Shown here: piece by piece, positions 43,331-56,107 of the stretch | Numbering within the stretch: the first letter of the stretch is position 1 | Layout of the letters: the number at the start of each line of letters is the position of its first letter | From: Leptodontidium sp. MPI-SDFR-AT-0119 | Taxonomy: Eukaryota > Ascomycota > Leotiomycetes > Helotiales > Leptodontidiaceae | Direction of reading: 5' to 3' | NCBI GenBank assembly: GCA_020726505.1 | Contig: JAHLEZ010000010.1 | Location: 2,542,001 to 2,606,000 of the forward strand | DNA: 64,000 nucleotides | Notes under the pieces: generated by a model | Seen by the model: the letters and a program-made list of their open reading frames with translations, nothing else | Told to the model about the DNA's origin: nothing | Database searches by the model: none | Program-made: the position numbers and the translations under genes

Positions 43331-46080
43331 CTACCCTCCCCTTTAGAAAAAGCTCGTCCTCGAGCGTTAGTTTATCTTTTTGTTATTATCGAGGTCGTCG
43401 TAGTCGTTAATACTATCTTCTTATGCTTTGATTTATTTAGGTAGCTTAATAGGGGATCTTACTTGCTCGGGGTAACTGAGGTAGAAATCCCTGATTTTGT
43501 GCGGAGCGTACTTAAGGTTAGAGGTATTGTACTAGTTTAAGTTAACGTCTTAATTGAGTTAAGTAATACAGTAAGATAAAGTCTTGCCTTTCTTATAGTA
43601 AGTAAGTACTTCTTTTAGTTCTTACTTATCGTCGCCTGTAATGTTAATCGGCGGGGGGGCATCTTGTACTTAGCCTAGTAGGGGGTTGTTAAGGTCTTGG
43701 CGTAGCTTATTAATCGGAAAGACGTTATAGACCTTTATACTTACTAGTAATTTTAGGCGGTACGAGTGTTTTACCTTCTCGAGTACTTTGAATGGTCCGT
43801 TAGTGGGCATATCTAATTTCTTAGATAGACGGAGTGTTTTGAAGTAGCGTATATCGAGCCAGATTAAGCTTTCTTTATCAAAGTCGACATCGCGGCGAGA
43901 GGCGTTATAAGACCTAGCTATTTTAACTTAGGCCACAATGAGGTTCGACCGAGTTATGTCCTATGCTTTCTTATAGCGTTAAGTATAATTAATAGCTTAT
44001 TGAGTATTTAATTTGTCAGCGGGGGTAGCTAAGTTTAGTAAGTCAATTTTTTAGTCTTAATCCGTGCGTAGTGCGTATTTATAGACTACCTTAAATGGAG
44101 AGAGTCCCCCTAGGGAATCGTGTGGGAGGGACATCTAGGCGTAGTCTATGATAGGGAAGTGCTTTGACTAGTCGTCTTAGTAGTACGCAACGAAAGGTCG
44201 GAGTCGTTTTTATAAGTATTAGTTGTATACTTTGGTCTGGCCGTTTGTCTATAGGTAGTTAGCGATAAACAGCTGTTTCTTAATTTCGAGAATCTTGCTA
44301 AGGGCGGTCCAAAACTTAGAGACAAACTGGGGGCCTCTATTAGAAGTAATAGTTAAGGGAGCGCTAAAGTAATAATATATATAATATGTATATATAATGG
44401 CTAGCTTCTGAGTATCTATCGTCTTCTAGTAAGGGATACTAATAGCTTGTTTATTAAATCTATTAATAAAAACGAGGACGTTGTCGAATTTATACTTGTC
44501 TTTAGTAAAGGAGTAGTAGTCTATTATAATATGTTCCTAGGGTCGAGACGGAACGGGGAGAGGATAGAGGAATCTAGGCTTCTTATCCCGTGGGACTTGG
44601 ATTCGTCGGCAGGTATAACAGTTACGGCAATATTACTAGACTGTCGACGTAATTCTGTGCCACTAGTACTGAGAAGAGAGTATTTGAATCGTCTTCGTAG
44701 CGCCGGGGTGCGCTATAGTAACTCGATTATAAACCTCTCGAATGAGGAGAGTACGGAGGTAGTCGATATCGGGGATTAAGAGGCGGCCGTCGTGGAGTAA
44801 GAGGTCATCTTCTAGGCTGAGTTTACCTAAAGAGTCTAATACAGCTTGTTTACGTAGAGCTTGTAAGGAGGGGGCAGTGTAATTAGCCTTTAGGATTTAC
44901 TGTACGACGGAGAATATTAGTGTGAAGGTAGCGAGCTTAATATCGGCCATTAGCGCGTTAGCGTCGTTAGGCGGCCGTAACTTTATAAATAGTAAGTTAA
45001 GGTTAACTTAGTCTTAGCGTAAGAGTTATTAAAGGCGTTAAGTCTTTTTCGTAGAGTTTTATTAATTTAACTCGTTTAACTTGCGGGAAAGTGCGTCTAT
45101 TAGGGGGTTATAAATTCTAGGGCGGTACGTGATTATGAAATTATAGTCTGCTAGGAGCTTTGCTTATCGTGCTTACTTAGTATTTAACTACTTAGAGGTT
45201 ATAAAGTATTTTAAGGCCTTATAGTTTATCACGACACGGACTTAGTAGGGGGCTCCTGCTAACTTAGTACGCTAGTGCCCAAAGGATCTAATAATAACTA
45301 ATATCTTTTTATTGTGTATTACGTAATTAAACTTAGTAAGTAATATAATCTTTAAAAAGAAAGTAACAGGGAATTAGTCGTCGCCGTGTTATTAGAAAAG
45401 GACTTTAGCCATAATATTATTACTAGTATCCGTCTCTAGGAGGCAGGGTAAATCCTATCAATAGTGTCTTAAGAGAGGTGCGGACGTAAGAGTGTGTTTT
45501 AGGAGGTCAAAGGCGTCTTCGCACTTTATAGTAAAGTAGAAGGGAACGTTGTTTTTAGTTAGTTGAATAAGAGGTTTCGCTATAATACTATAGTCGCAGA
45601 TGAATCTCTAGTAAAAGTTATAAAAACTAAGGAAGGACTATATACCTTTAATAGAGTTAAGGTAAGTTTATTCACGAACGATAGAGACTTTCTCGGGATT
45701 AACTTTTAGGTTAGAAGTTAATATAATAAATCCTAGGTACTTAGTTTATATTACTTTAAACTTATACTTTTTTAAGTCGGCTTATAGCTTAGCGTCGTTA
45801 AGATGTTAAAGCACCTTTTTGACGTGAAGCTAGTGTTGTAAGGGGTCCTTAGAGTATATGAGAATATCGTTTAAGTACGCTATATAGAAATTATTAAGGT
45901 AATCAAAGAGAATATCGTTTATGTAGCGCTAGTAAGTAGTAGGGCCATTAGTTAAGCTAAATGGAAGAACTTTACACTTATATGCGCCGTATCTTGTGCG
46001 GAAAGTAGTGTATTCCTTTGATATTAGGTTTATTCGGATTTAGTAGAAAGCTTGACGAATGTTTAATTTAGTGAAGATAT

Positions 46081-48113
46081 CCCCCCAACTGCCATAAAAA
46101 TGGGCCCCTATAAGCCCCTGTAACGCAACCACCCCGCACCCTAAATTTAGCGAGGAACACCAAAATTACAGGCAGTCATTCAAATTCAGTGTATTCTATA
46201 CCTAATTATTATGATACAACGTAAAGTAATTGTTTTTTTTACAAAGATAGACTACATATTATTTACACCTATAGTAAGAAGCCACTCTCTTCCCTGATTA
46301 GTTATTTAGTGTTACCTTACTAAGAGTTACTCTCTTCTTTAGCCGTGGTAAGTCTTAATACCTTCGTCCTTAGTATGCCTTACAATTCGCTCTTATTGTC
46401 ATTCTAATTAGCTCGTGGCGATGAGTTAGGATGTTAAAAGAGGCTCTAAATAGCCCTAAACGCTGTCGTTTTCGAGATCTAAGTGTATTTTGTCCTATAG
46501 ATATTAATGCTTCCACTAGTTGGAGCCGGAAATCGTCTTGAGACTTCAAACAAACGTTTTGAAGCTCGTAATCTGAATATCGACATATCAAGTAACAATT
46601 GGAAAGGACTACTAAAAGTATATATTGATAGAGAGCTTGAATTGGACTTCTCTTTAGCTGTCTAAGGCCTCTATTATGCCCTTGAAGTTAGTCTCCTAAA
46701 TCGACAGCTCTCATATGTTAATTATATTCGTTATAAAGCTATAGTATAAAGAGCTTCTTAGTAGGCTAGTTTCTAAATAGTTTCCGGGAGACCTTTATAT
46801 TTTCGGCAGTCGATTTTAGACGTTTTCGTAGCCGTAAAACCTTACTTTCACCGTCTTAGAATGTTAATATAATAAGGGCAAAAGCCCTGTCTTGAAAGCC
46901 GGTATAGAGTACGTTTTCCGACTCTATAGGGAAAGTGATTGTAGTGCCCTAGGGCATAATATTAGCCCCCTTTTGCCGCGTTTTCTTTAGGTCAATAAGA
47001 TCCTAGATAACTCCTGAACTGACTCTGTAAGTGCCGGTAGCCGTATAACCCTCTTTCCGGAGATATTCGAGTAATTGAGTAGAGGTAAAGAGATTATTAA
47101 GGTAGACGTAGTATGTGGCCTTTAGTAGTTGATTTAAGAGTAATAGTACGACCGATTAAGTAGCGTTAAGACCGTTGATTTTCCTAGCTCCAAAAGTACC
47201 TCCATTCTTCCCTGGTTAGTAATAAAGTCACTATAGAAAGAAGCCTTACTGTGCAACTACCTAAATCTTGATTTCGGTGGGAGTAAGTTTATTAAGTATT
47301 ATCGTAATAACCTTTGATCGGCCGGTGTATCGCGTAATAACTTCGTCGACAGCTAAATCACGGCTAAGTTTTTAAAACTTTAAGTTGACGTTTTGAATAT
47401 AAGTATTAAGAGGTTCTATTTAATACGAATATTAGCCTAATACATTAAAAGTTAAGTAGGGAGGCTACCTTTTAAAATATATAGACATCCTCTTCACTTG
47501 AGACTCTAAATCGTCGCCAGAGAGCTTGAAATCGATTTCTTGAAAAGATCCGTGTAATAAGGTAAAAAGGGGTCAAAGGAGCTGTACTCTAATAGTCTTC
47601 GATATAATTTAATAGAAATATAGTTATATAAATACAAAAGGCTAAATACAAGTAAATTTCCGCTTGACAAGTGTTAAACCAATCTTTTACACGAGAGTTA
47701 GGCTTTAGCTCATTGTTAAGTGAAGTCAATTAGTAAGAGTTTATAATAGAAACGATTACATCAACTATGTCTATATTATAATACTAAGTGAAAAGGGTAA
47801 TAAGATTATTTAGAGAACAATGTAAAGGCAAATGAACCTTAAAATCAAATTTGTCTAGCTTTATAAGGTGAAAAGTAGCTCTAATACGTTATAGAGGCTC
47901 TATATCTGGACGAAAAGTCCTTATATCGGTCAGATCTGTCTTTGCGTGTTTAGGTATAACTTTATATTAAAAGTGAAGTATTCTAGTAGTAAAATAAGTA
48001 GGAAAGTAGAGTTATTAATGTTTTTGTTTACTTAGCCCCATAACGCACAGGCCTTATTGTGACGGTAACCTACTGAAAAAAGTGTATTAGATGTGCTTAT
48101 AGCAGTTGGGGGG
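46081..48113 (-). mobile_element. piggyBac-like DNA transposon (2033 bp) inside gypsy reverse transcriptase
   Basis: Inverted termini CCCCCCAACTGC (46081-46092) and GCAGTTGGGGGG (48102-48113). Removing the element with one copy of a 2-base AT repeat restores gypsy reading through TYIFTKL, while removal with a 4-base duplication does not. The flanks (ATAT, ATAA) are not the TTAA expected for classical piggyBac. Transposase is on the minus strand. Confidence 0.75.
46300..47950 (-). pseudogene. piggyBac-type (DDE_Tnp_1_7-like) transposase, broken
   Basis: On the complement of about 46.85-47.15 kb the frame reads HYVYLNNLFTSTQLLEYLRK, then GYTATGTYRVSSGV, then DLKKTRQKGANIMP and TTITFPIESENV. 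This is the family's conserved pattern of hydrophobics, D-x-FTS, ATGT-R and W-G. The Asp expected in YLDN is Asn here (YLNN), a G-to-A type change at a catalytic position. Trp in the PWGT motif is a stop. A short open stretch at 46370-46591 is the C-terminal end. Limits are approximate. Confidence 0.7.
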
Positions 48114-51100
48114 ATAAGTGTTAGTTATATAGGCTAAGGTCTTATTAATTAGAGGTAGGGGGTATTAGTCCTTTTGAGTGAGGGAATTTAGTACTTAGAA
48201 ATTAATATATAATCGTAGGGAGCTATTCGGCTTCTTAACGAAGAGAATAGAGGTAATAAATAGTGCTTAAGACGGCTCGATAAATCCTTTATCTAAGTTA
48301 TTTGTGATATATTCTTTAATAGCCTTAAGTTCCTTAGTCAATATCTTATATAATAGCGAATACTTAAGTACTTTCTTACCCTCTTCTTTTAGCTTAATTT
48401 TGTGATCGTACGAGTAATAGGGGGGAAGAATATTACTTTTTGCCTTAGAAAATACGTAAGTTTAATTAGCGTATTTTAGGGGAATTAGTAGTTTAGCGTC
48501 TAGCTCTTAAATAGAAAGTGTAAATTATATAGTTAACTAGCGACGGTAAGTGAGTTCGATAGTTAGGGCTAATATAGTAGCGGCTTTCTCTCGCTCTTAG
48601 CTTCTTTAATTAATTAAAGTATTAATCTCTTAAAGAGTTATTATAAATATCTTATCTTTAGACTTTTGTTTTATTGATATGTAGAACGCTGCGGCGCTAA
48701 TCGAGAAGATCTTAATAACCGGACGTCGGCGAGCTTTCTTACGTCGCTTTATAATTAGTAACTTATCTCGTGGTTAAGAAGAAGAAATTAAAGAAGAAGG
48801 AGCTTTTGTAGTCGAGTCGTGTACGAGAAAGAGTTGTATTTACATCTTTTGAAGTGAATTAGCGTAGTCCTTAGTATATATTCTGCGCGTAGAAGGAGCG
48901 AATTAGGGGAAGTTAGTCTAGTCTCGAGGGTATAAGAGCTCGGCGGTTCCGCTCTCTGGCTTAGTAACTTTTATTTAAGCTAGTTTAATTAGGAAGTATA
49001 TATTATTTAGTTGTGGGGACCGTTATATATGTTGACTAAGCTGGTTATTTAATATACTTCCTAGCTAAGGTGGAGGGCCGTTAGTAGCGGAGTGCGCGTG
49101 CTTTCTAGGCTTTATTATATGTCGCGCTTGTTAATGTGAGAGCTTTGTGGTACATAAAGTATTAATAACAAAGGTAAGTTTAACAGTAATACTAGTATTA
49201 GGGATTAATTAGGGGCGATACTATATACTTAAAAGGCGCGAATTTGAGTATTTTTAACTCTCGGAGATTAATATAAAATTTATTATTAGCGTAACTTCTC
49301 TAATTAATATAGCGGCGCGGCTACTTTTAGAGGCTACTATATGTTTCGAAACGAAGTATTTATTAGAAGGTATAATAGGAGAAGAAAGTAAGGGATACAT
49401 AGGGGGTTTTATATTTAAAACAAGAAGGAAAGAAGAAATAGACGAAGTGTTAGGTATTAAAGAGACAGGGGGGTGAATTTCCTTTATTAGCGCCGTGGGC
49501 TCGATTCCGGGGGGGTATAAATTCTCGACTCTATACTTCTGGCACGACTACAGCGGATTTCCTTGATCTTTCTTTCTACGACTTACGGTAATTCCGTGGT
49601 TAGAGATTAGCTGTAAGTGTAAGCTTAATAACTGTGTATTTGTAGAATTAGTATCTTTAGTATCTGATATAATTCGACTATACTGCGCGGGATACCGGGT
49701 TTGATTTTTTATTAATGTAATTACTAGTTTTCTAGACTTAGTAATAGTCGAGGGATTAATAGTAATAGGTTCTAAAGTTATTAAGAAAGTAAGGGAGTAA
49801 CTAGCGTATATATCGAAATTTAACTTAGCGCGCCGATTAGAATTAGCTATGGAATCGGAGTGTAACCTAAGATTTAAGGAAGGGGTAGTTGCTCGACTTC
49901 TTCTTATGAACTTTTTAGTGAACTTTATTAACTATAGTTAGTTTGGGAAAGAAGCTAAGTCTAAAGTATTTATACTTGGCGCGAGAGGTAAGTGCGAGTC
50001 GACTATTAAAGTCGACTTTATAAATTAGGTATTATAGTAACTTCAAAATTCACGTAACTTAGCGTCTTTACGCTTAGCGTCGCGTTAGTGGCGTTAGTGA
50101 ATCTTATGTATACGTAAGTCTCGGACTTTAATTAGTTTACTATAGCTTACTATTAAGGGGTAGTCTAATAACTAAATAAGCCGTCGTTTAGCGATATCTA
50201 AGAGTACTTCGTGATGCTTTAGCTATAATCTTCTAATAATTACTTTATAGTTTCCTAAGTGAGTGATTAAGAAAGGAGTAAATGATTGTAGACACTTGTT
50301 AACTGTTAAATTTAACGTAGTGTAATAGTTAATAGTTTAGCCAGTTCGATTATTAAATCCTTTAATAAGGACAGGTAAAGGCAGTAAGTGAATTAAAGGT
50401 TTTAAAAAGAAGAAAAAAGACTTTAAAAGAGAGTAATTAATGAAATAATAATTATTAGCTTCGAAATTAAGAAGTGCGGGCAACTTATACGTGAGTTTAT
50501 TCTTAGAGAAAGCGATGCGAGTAGTAAGTGCTAGTTCGCTAAGAAGCTTCGTAAGGTTAAGATATTATATATCTCGTATTATACTTAAGAAGAAGCCTTT
50601 TTTTAGGCTAAGTCTTTTGCTTGTGGGGTAAGTTCCTTTATTAGTAAGTTATTGTCGTTTGTAGCTTAATTATTAAACATAAGATCGCCGTCGTCGGCGC
50701 TTACCTTTATCTCGTTAATACAGGAGGTATAACTACGACTAAGGGGCCGTTAGGCGAAATGCCGTGGGGCATTCGTTAGTGTTTAGGCACGAGGTGTGTC
50801 GGCTTGTGTAGAGATTTATTAACTTAAGGGCTAACTAGTTTCTCGTTTATAGGATAAAGAAGTAGTAGAAGCTTGAAGTGACTTTCCCGTAGTCCTTAAG
50901 GAGATATTAACTTAAGACTAAGGGTGGGAATTTATACCTGTCGCTAAGGGGCTAAAGCGACTAGCGTAGATAATGTTCTTCACGATCTGTCCTTAATCCT
51001 CAGCTTAGACTACTTCTATATACTTTTCTAAAGTTCTAACTCTCTAATACTTATAGAACAGTTACTTACGTAGGCGGGATAAGAGCTTGTCCTATAAGTC

Positions 51101-52317
51101 CATTTTAAGGATTAACTTATTAGTTACGCCGCCTTAATTAGTAAGAATTCTAAACTATTAGTAAAAGTCCTAAAAGGTTTATTTTACGGCTTTTATCTTT
51201 AACACGAAGTAAAGGTTACGCGCTATTTGTTACTTATAGGGGTTAGTTAAGAATTTAACTACTTAGTTAACTAAGTCAAGCGCATCTGCTAGGTTTCCGT
51301 CTTTATTAAGCGTTAGAAACAAGAAGAAAAGTTCTAAGAACGTGCGAGTTATTCCTTTTATTTATATAAGTAACTAGTCCTTTTAGTAATCGTCATTAAC
51401 GAAGTATTCGTCGTACTAGCGTAGGGCGTTCTAAACTTAGACTTCTTATAAACGTGAACTATAGTCGACGCCGTCTGAAAGCTTATTATTTAAGTTAGGA
51501 ATCTTCTCGATTCGTGAAGCCGTAGACATCTAAGACATCTTAGAGAAAGATAGGAAACGATACTATAGGATATGAGAAGGTTAGTAATTGTTTTTATTAT
51601 TGTCGTCTAGTAGTTTACTAAGATCAGGAGTACTTTATACCTTACCTTTGCCTTTATTTAGCTTAGGGGCAGGAGTTTTCTTAATTAAGGAATAAAGAAG
51701 TGTGTCCCTTTCTTAGAAAGTTATAAATCTTAGGGTAGATCTACGGAGTAAAGGCTCGTCAGTCGTAAGTCGCTATTATTAAAGTAATAGCTTTAACCGC
51801 TAGTTCTTTAGGCGACTCTTCGTGAGCTGCTCTTCTAAGATACGAAGTCGGCTTTCCTATAGCGTCTCTCCTATGTGTATCTTTGTAAGCTTTATATTAC
51901 TCCCTGGCGTATTAGTAAAAGTATTAACTTTAGGGGTGTTAATATCGGGAAAGTCAAGTAAGGGGACAAAAGAAGAGGCAGACGACATATCGGCGTCGTT
52001 TATAGCGGGTCGCTTTACTAGAGGAGGGACGATTTTCGGCTTAACTTGGCGAGTTAAAGGAAGAGGTCTAGCGAAGAGGGGGTTTCGACTTCGTCGTGTA
52101 GAGGCAGAGGTCGAGGAGGAGAATAAGGGTAATAGTAACGAAGTGGATATTGACTTTACTATTAGTAGGGGTTTTAATGCTACTATTTATTAAGCTATAA
52201 AGCTTAATATAGGCCTTTCTTGTATTTAAGCTTCTAGGCCGTAACTACTCACAGGAGAATTAGGGGGCGAGGGATATTTATTATTTTCCTAGACGTAGAA
52301 AGAAGAGTTATAGATAA

Positions 52318-52564
52318 TGTGACGCTTGCCCTAAAAAGACGGCAGTCACGTGTAACTAACGCCTCACATATCAACATAAGACATATAACGATACCAAGTA
52401 TTAACTTAGAATCTATAATTATAGAGGAAAGAAGGTAAGGAAAGAATAAGTTTATATACAAGAGGTTAGTATGCCTAGCACTATAGTAATCTCGGTACGT
52501 CCCGATTAGGTAGTACTAAGTGGAGCCGGTGGAAATGAGGCTCTAGATAGCGACAGTCGTCACA
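52318..52564 (-). repeat. 5' LTR of the gypsy element
   Basis: 247 bases matching 41765-42011 and, inverted, 39742-39988. Differences are mainly transitions. The right flank is AAGGA. Confidence 0.85.
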
Positions 52565-52740
52565 AAGGAAGATTAGTAAGACAGCTAGTGAAGCTACTCC
52601 CTAATTAAGCGGAGATTTAGTTAACTTTATAACTTAGTAAATATTATTAACATTTATATTATTCTAAGGTAATAAAGTTATAAGGGGTTATAGCGCAAAT
52701 AGTAATAATAATTATAGGAAGTATAATAAATTAATTAATT
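52565..52740. other. Short AT-rich spacer
   Basis: Includes the AAGGA target duplication at 52565-52569. No other recognisable content. Confidence 0.4.
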
Positions 52741-55120
52741 AATAGGCATCTCCAGACTCTCCTTACTCTTAAGATCTTGATCCCTCGTCATCTTTACTAG
52801 TTATTATCTTCACCACCCTGTTTTCGGAATTCTACACACCCTAAGCATATCATTCCATCGCCAAGTCTTAGAATACAAAGAGGCTCATTATCGCCCAGCG
52901 TGTTCCTACAATACTACTAAGAACAACCCGACCTAGACCCTGGAGTTGGACCATCTCCAGCCACTTGACATTTTCAGGCTACTTGCGCATGTAACCTCCG
53001 GACTTAAATTCGTTCCAATAACCATGTTATAATCCTGGGGGAAACAAATTAAAGGGTTTATAACTCTTAGCGACGCTGATGATTTAATAGTTGAGAATCG
53101 CTTTGTATTTGAGGTAGACGATTTCAATATCGATTTAGTAGATGGAATTCTACACCCTTTACTAGATGCAGCTAAGGGTCTCCCTAACTCGATCGATCAT
53201 TGGTCCTAAGTTAGTGATAACCCTATTGGCTTTAGTCTTATATTGCTTGTCAATGAAAATATTCCCCTTAATGAAAAACAGCGATTTGTTATAGAGAAGG
53301 TGCTTTCGGGTACTTTAACTTAGGCTAGCTACGCCTATGATGCCTCTAAGAGAGATTAAATGCTCCTTTACGTTGGAGGTGAAGGTGGGGTTAGCAAAAG
53401 CCAAGTTATTAAAGGCATCGTTACTAGTATGAACCTTATTAGTCGCAAAGATAAAGTTATTCTTATTGCGCTTACGAGGGCTGCGGCAAATAATATTACT
53501 GGCAATACCTATTATATATTCTTAGGTATAAGCATTGATAAAACCTAAGAGGCAGTTATAAGTTTTCGCGTTAAGAGGCTCTGGTCTAAGAAGACTATTA
53601 TAATTATTAATAAGATTAGTATGACAGATTTAAGTATACTTAGCATAATAAACCGTTAGTACTGTGGTGGGGTCACCCCTAGGTTTCTTTTGTCACATGA
53701 TTGCGCCGGTTCTTCGCATATATAAAAGGGGCTAACACTTAACAACAACACAACAAGCAACAACACCACATATATTCTGTTTAATACATTATTTTCCCTT
53801 TCTTTCTTCAGCCGATTCGTACTCTTCAGATATATAATATCTTTAGATTTGATTAATTGGTTATTTCCTAAACCTAAGGAAACTTTCAGTGGCTTACTCT
53901 ATACTACCCTCTTATTAGGTGGTTTTGGGCTTCGTCCCACCACAGTACAAGATTTAACAAATTTCTAAACTAGAGTTTATTAGACCTTTTTAGTGGACTG
54001 CCCATTATCTTCTTAATAAGGGACTTCTACTAATTTTCGCCCGTTAGAGGGCCGGCATTGGGCAGGATTCCGCGATAAGGGAATAACGAATATGCGAATG
54101 GGCGACTGATTTGGTTTACGAACATTTTTATACTCGACTAGCAGATGCGTTAGGTAAAAGATCTCATATTCCACGATATATTAACCCGAGCAAGGAATGC
54201 TACATTAACGGAAAATAATCTAGCTCTCTTAAATAGCAAAACTATCACGTCCCTTTTAGCGCTAGAACTAGAAGAAGCAACGATAATTGCCAAAATGAAT
54301 ACCCTCCGTCATTATATTAACTGTATTTAAATGGAACACTTTGCTAAATCTCGGTCCCAGAAAATTTACATCTTTCTAGCTTTTTATAAACGGACTAAGT
54401 CTACGGGTTATATTAACTTACGTCTACGGGCGAATAACTTGCTTCAACATCCCGATTAGGGTACTAAGACCCCCTTCTTAGGCCTATTTCTCTATACTCC
54501 GGAGATGCCCAAGGCTATTCTGACTAACGTCTGCATTGTATTAGGGCAAGTAAATAGCGGACGCGGCATTGCTGTTGGGGTAATAATCGATCCGACTAGT
54601 ATGCCTCCCTTCGGAAAGTATGTAAAGAAGTCTAATCTTATAACTATTGGCGGAGTTCTTTGAGATAAATGATTTATATATCCTCTACACTAAACCTCTT
54701 ACATGTGTTTTATTCAAACCACACAGATCAAGGCGGTCCGAATTCGACGACTTAGAAGCGTCCGTCATACCTATATTCCTACTAAAGAAGTTCATCACCC
54801 TGAAAGGGTACTCTGTACGAAGGAGGCAGGTGCCGATGTGCCCTGCGTTTAGCCTGACGGATTAAAAGGGATCGACGCTTTCAACTGCGATCCTTGATCT
54901 CAAAAACGACCCAGCTTCCAAAACACGAGACTACCACAAGAAATACTATTCTATATACGTCCACCTATCGCGACTTCAATCCTTACACCCACTTAATCTC
55001 CTGCAAAAAATTGAGATGAGGGATCTCCAGTTCTCCCCTGACAATCGATTGCTGCGGCTCTAACAGCTGTAGCGGGAAACTATAGCGGCGTAGGATACGA
55101 TAGCATAAACTATGTGAGCG
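52741..55120 (+). pseudogene. Helitron-type PIF1 helicase, RIP-mutated and split by a solo LTR
   Basis: The frame from about 52930 reads LLAHVTSGLKFVPI, then ADDLIVENRF, LNEKQRFVIEKVL and YVGGEGGVSKSQVIK. The Walker A motif GGVGKS has Ser for the third Gly. ALTRAAANNITGNTYY is the GTAA-NI-G-T region. The Walker B motif IIDEISM is INKISM, with both acidic residues lost by G-to-A changes. After the LTR at 53663-53944 the C-terminal part continues at 54540-55110 (GVIIDPTSMPPF, VLFKPHRS, RRRQVPMCPAFSLTD, LSRLQSL, TIAA). I found no rolling-circle Rep domain and no certain Helitron ends, so this is a fragment. Confidence 0.75.
53663..53944. mobile_element. Solo LTR (282 bases), not RIP-mutated
   Basis: Begins TGTGGTGGGG and ends CCCACCACA, with matching 9-base terminal inverted repeats. 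It is flanked by GTAC (53659-53662, 53945-53948). A TATA-like CATATATAAAAGG lies at about 53717, followed by an ACAACAACAC-rich leader. Base composition is normal compared with the helicase it interrupts, so the insertion came after decay or was too short to be hit. Confidence 0.75.
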
Positions 55121-56107
55121 TTCTGCGTCAATTTTTAATTCCGTTAGTGTCTAAAACTATTATTCCAACTCGTGTAAATCTTTTAACCAATACCACAAGA
55201 TTTCTGTGCTTCTTTGAATTTTGAGTTCCAAAATTATATCAGAGAACTCGAGAGCTACCAGTGGGTGACAAGTCTCCTAGCAAGGACATGCCGATAATGT
55301 GCGGGGTACTTACCCCAACCACGAAAGCTATAACCACAATGTAAAGTCAAAAGCTGACAATAGCTCTGATGAATCAACTAGCAAGGACATGGCGGTAAGG
55401 TATGGGGTATTCTGACCTAACCCCACTTCCTCATCTCACACTTAGTACATGCCCGAAAGATCAAAGACTTAGCGTTTGTGCGTACTACTCGAAGATTTCA
55501 CTTCATATGAGGTGTTGATTAATAAGCTAATCCGGTTTACTCTTTCTTATCTTTAATAAGTAAAATACAGGTTATTTAGTACAGATATTAAATCTTTGAT
55601 CTTTGTGCTTTATACGAAGTACCTTTGCAATTATGACGATCTTAGTCGACAAAGTGTAAATGCCCTGTAGCGCACAGACCTATGATTCTAGGTTCGTAAG
55701 GAAAGGACCGAGGACTTTACTAGTGCCCTTTAGGCTTAGCCAGGAGGAATAGACTTTGACAATATCATTCTCTCACACACAATCATCCCAAAGGATGTAT
55801 CTCCGATGATAATGATGCTCATGCTCGATGATGCTACCCAGACTCGCCATGCTGGGGTCGACTCACCCACTGGAGGGATTGTCTACTTAAACCACCGCCA
55901 TCCGGTCCAACTCTCGACCAAATCAGCTCTCAGAACAACTATACTTCAAGGTATAGCAAAAGCACGGCGACAGCACTCCTGAGCAAAGTAACAGGACCGG
56001 CATCAGCATTCAGAGCAAATCAGCAAGATAAAGCAGAGAAACCTCTTCCAACGAGCCCGATTCATCCATCAGGAAACCTCAGCGACATCGATCAACAACC
56101 TCGCACA
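55121..56107. other. Spacer with a 101-base-spaced direct repeat and the upstream region of the dehydrogenase gene
   Basis: A segment CTAGCAAGGACATGCCG...GGGGTA at 55277-55309 recurs with changes at 55378-55410, spaced 101 bases. It may mark the end of the Helitron-like region. From about 55,770 composition is genic; CA-rich and CAGCA-rich sequence immediately precedes the start codon at 56108, as in many fungal leaders. No other gene seen. Confidence 0.5.

Larger units (their letters stand above)
41765..52564 (-). mobile_element. Gypsy (chromovirus-type) LTR retrotransposon, complete but decayed, with two insertions
   Basis: Two 247-base LTRs (41765-42011, 52318-52564) are flanked by perfect AAGGA duplications (41760-41764, 52565-52569). 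Reading leftward the order is gag/protease (about 52.3-48.6 kb), reverse transcriptase, RNase H, integrase (degraded TNGQTK, Q-rich site near 44.2 kb) and a chromodomain-like end near 43.4 kb. Reverse transcriptase is split at 46081-48113 by a DNA transposon; its parts read ITNTY and IFTKLNIRQAF, then RTRYGAYKCKVLPF. A miniature LTR element sits between the polypurine tract and the 3' LTR. Without the two insertions it is about 7.45 kb. All frames carry stops. Confidence 0.85.

Noticed and set aside
51822..52193. 123-aa open frame on the plus strand
   Set aside because: It lies antisense in the gag end of the leftward gypsy element; RIP leaves some antisense frames open.
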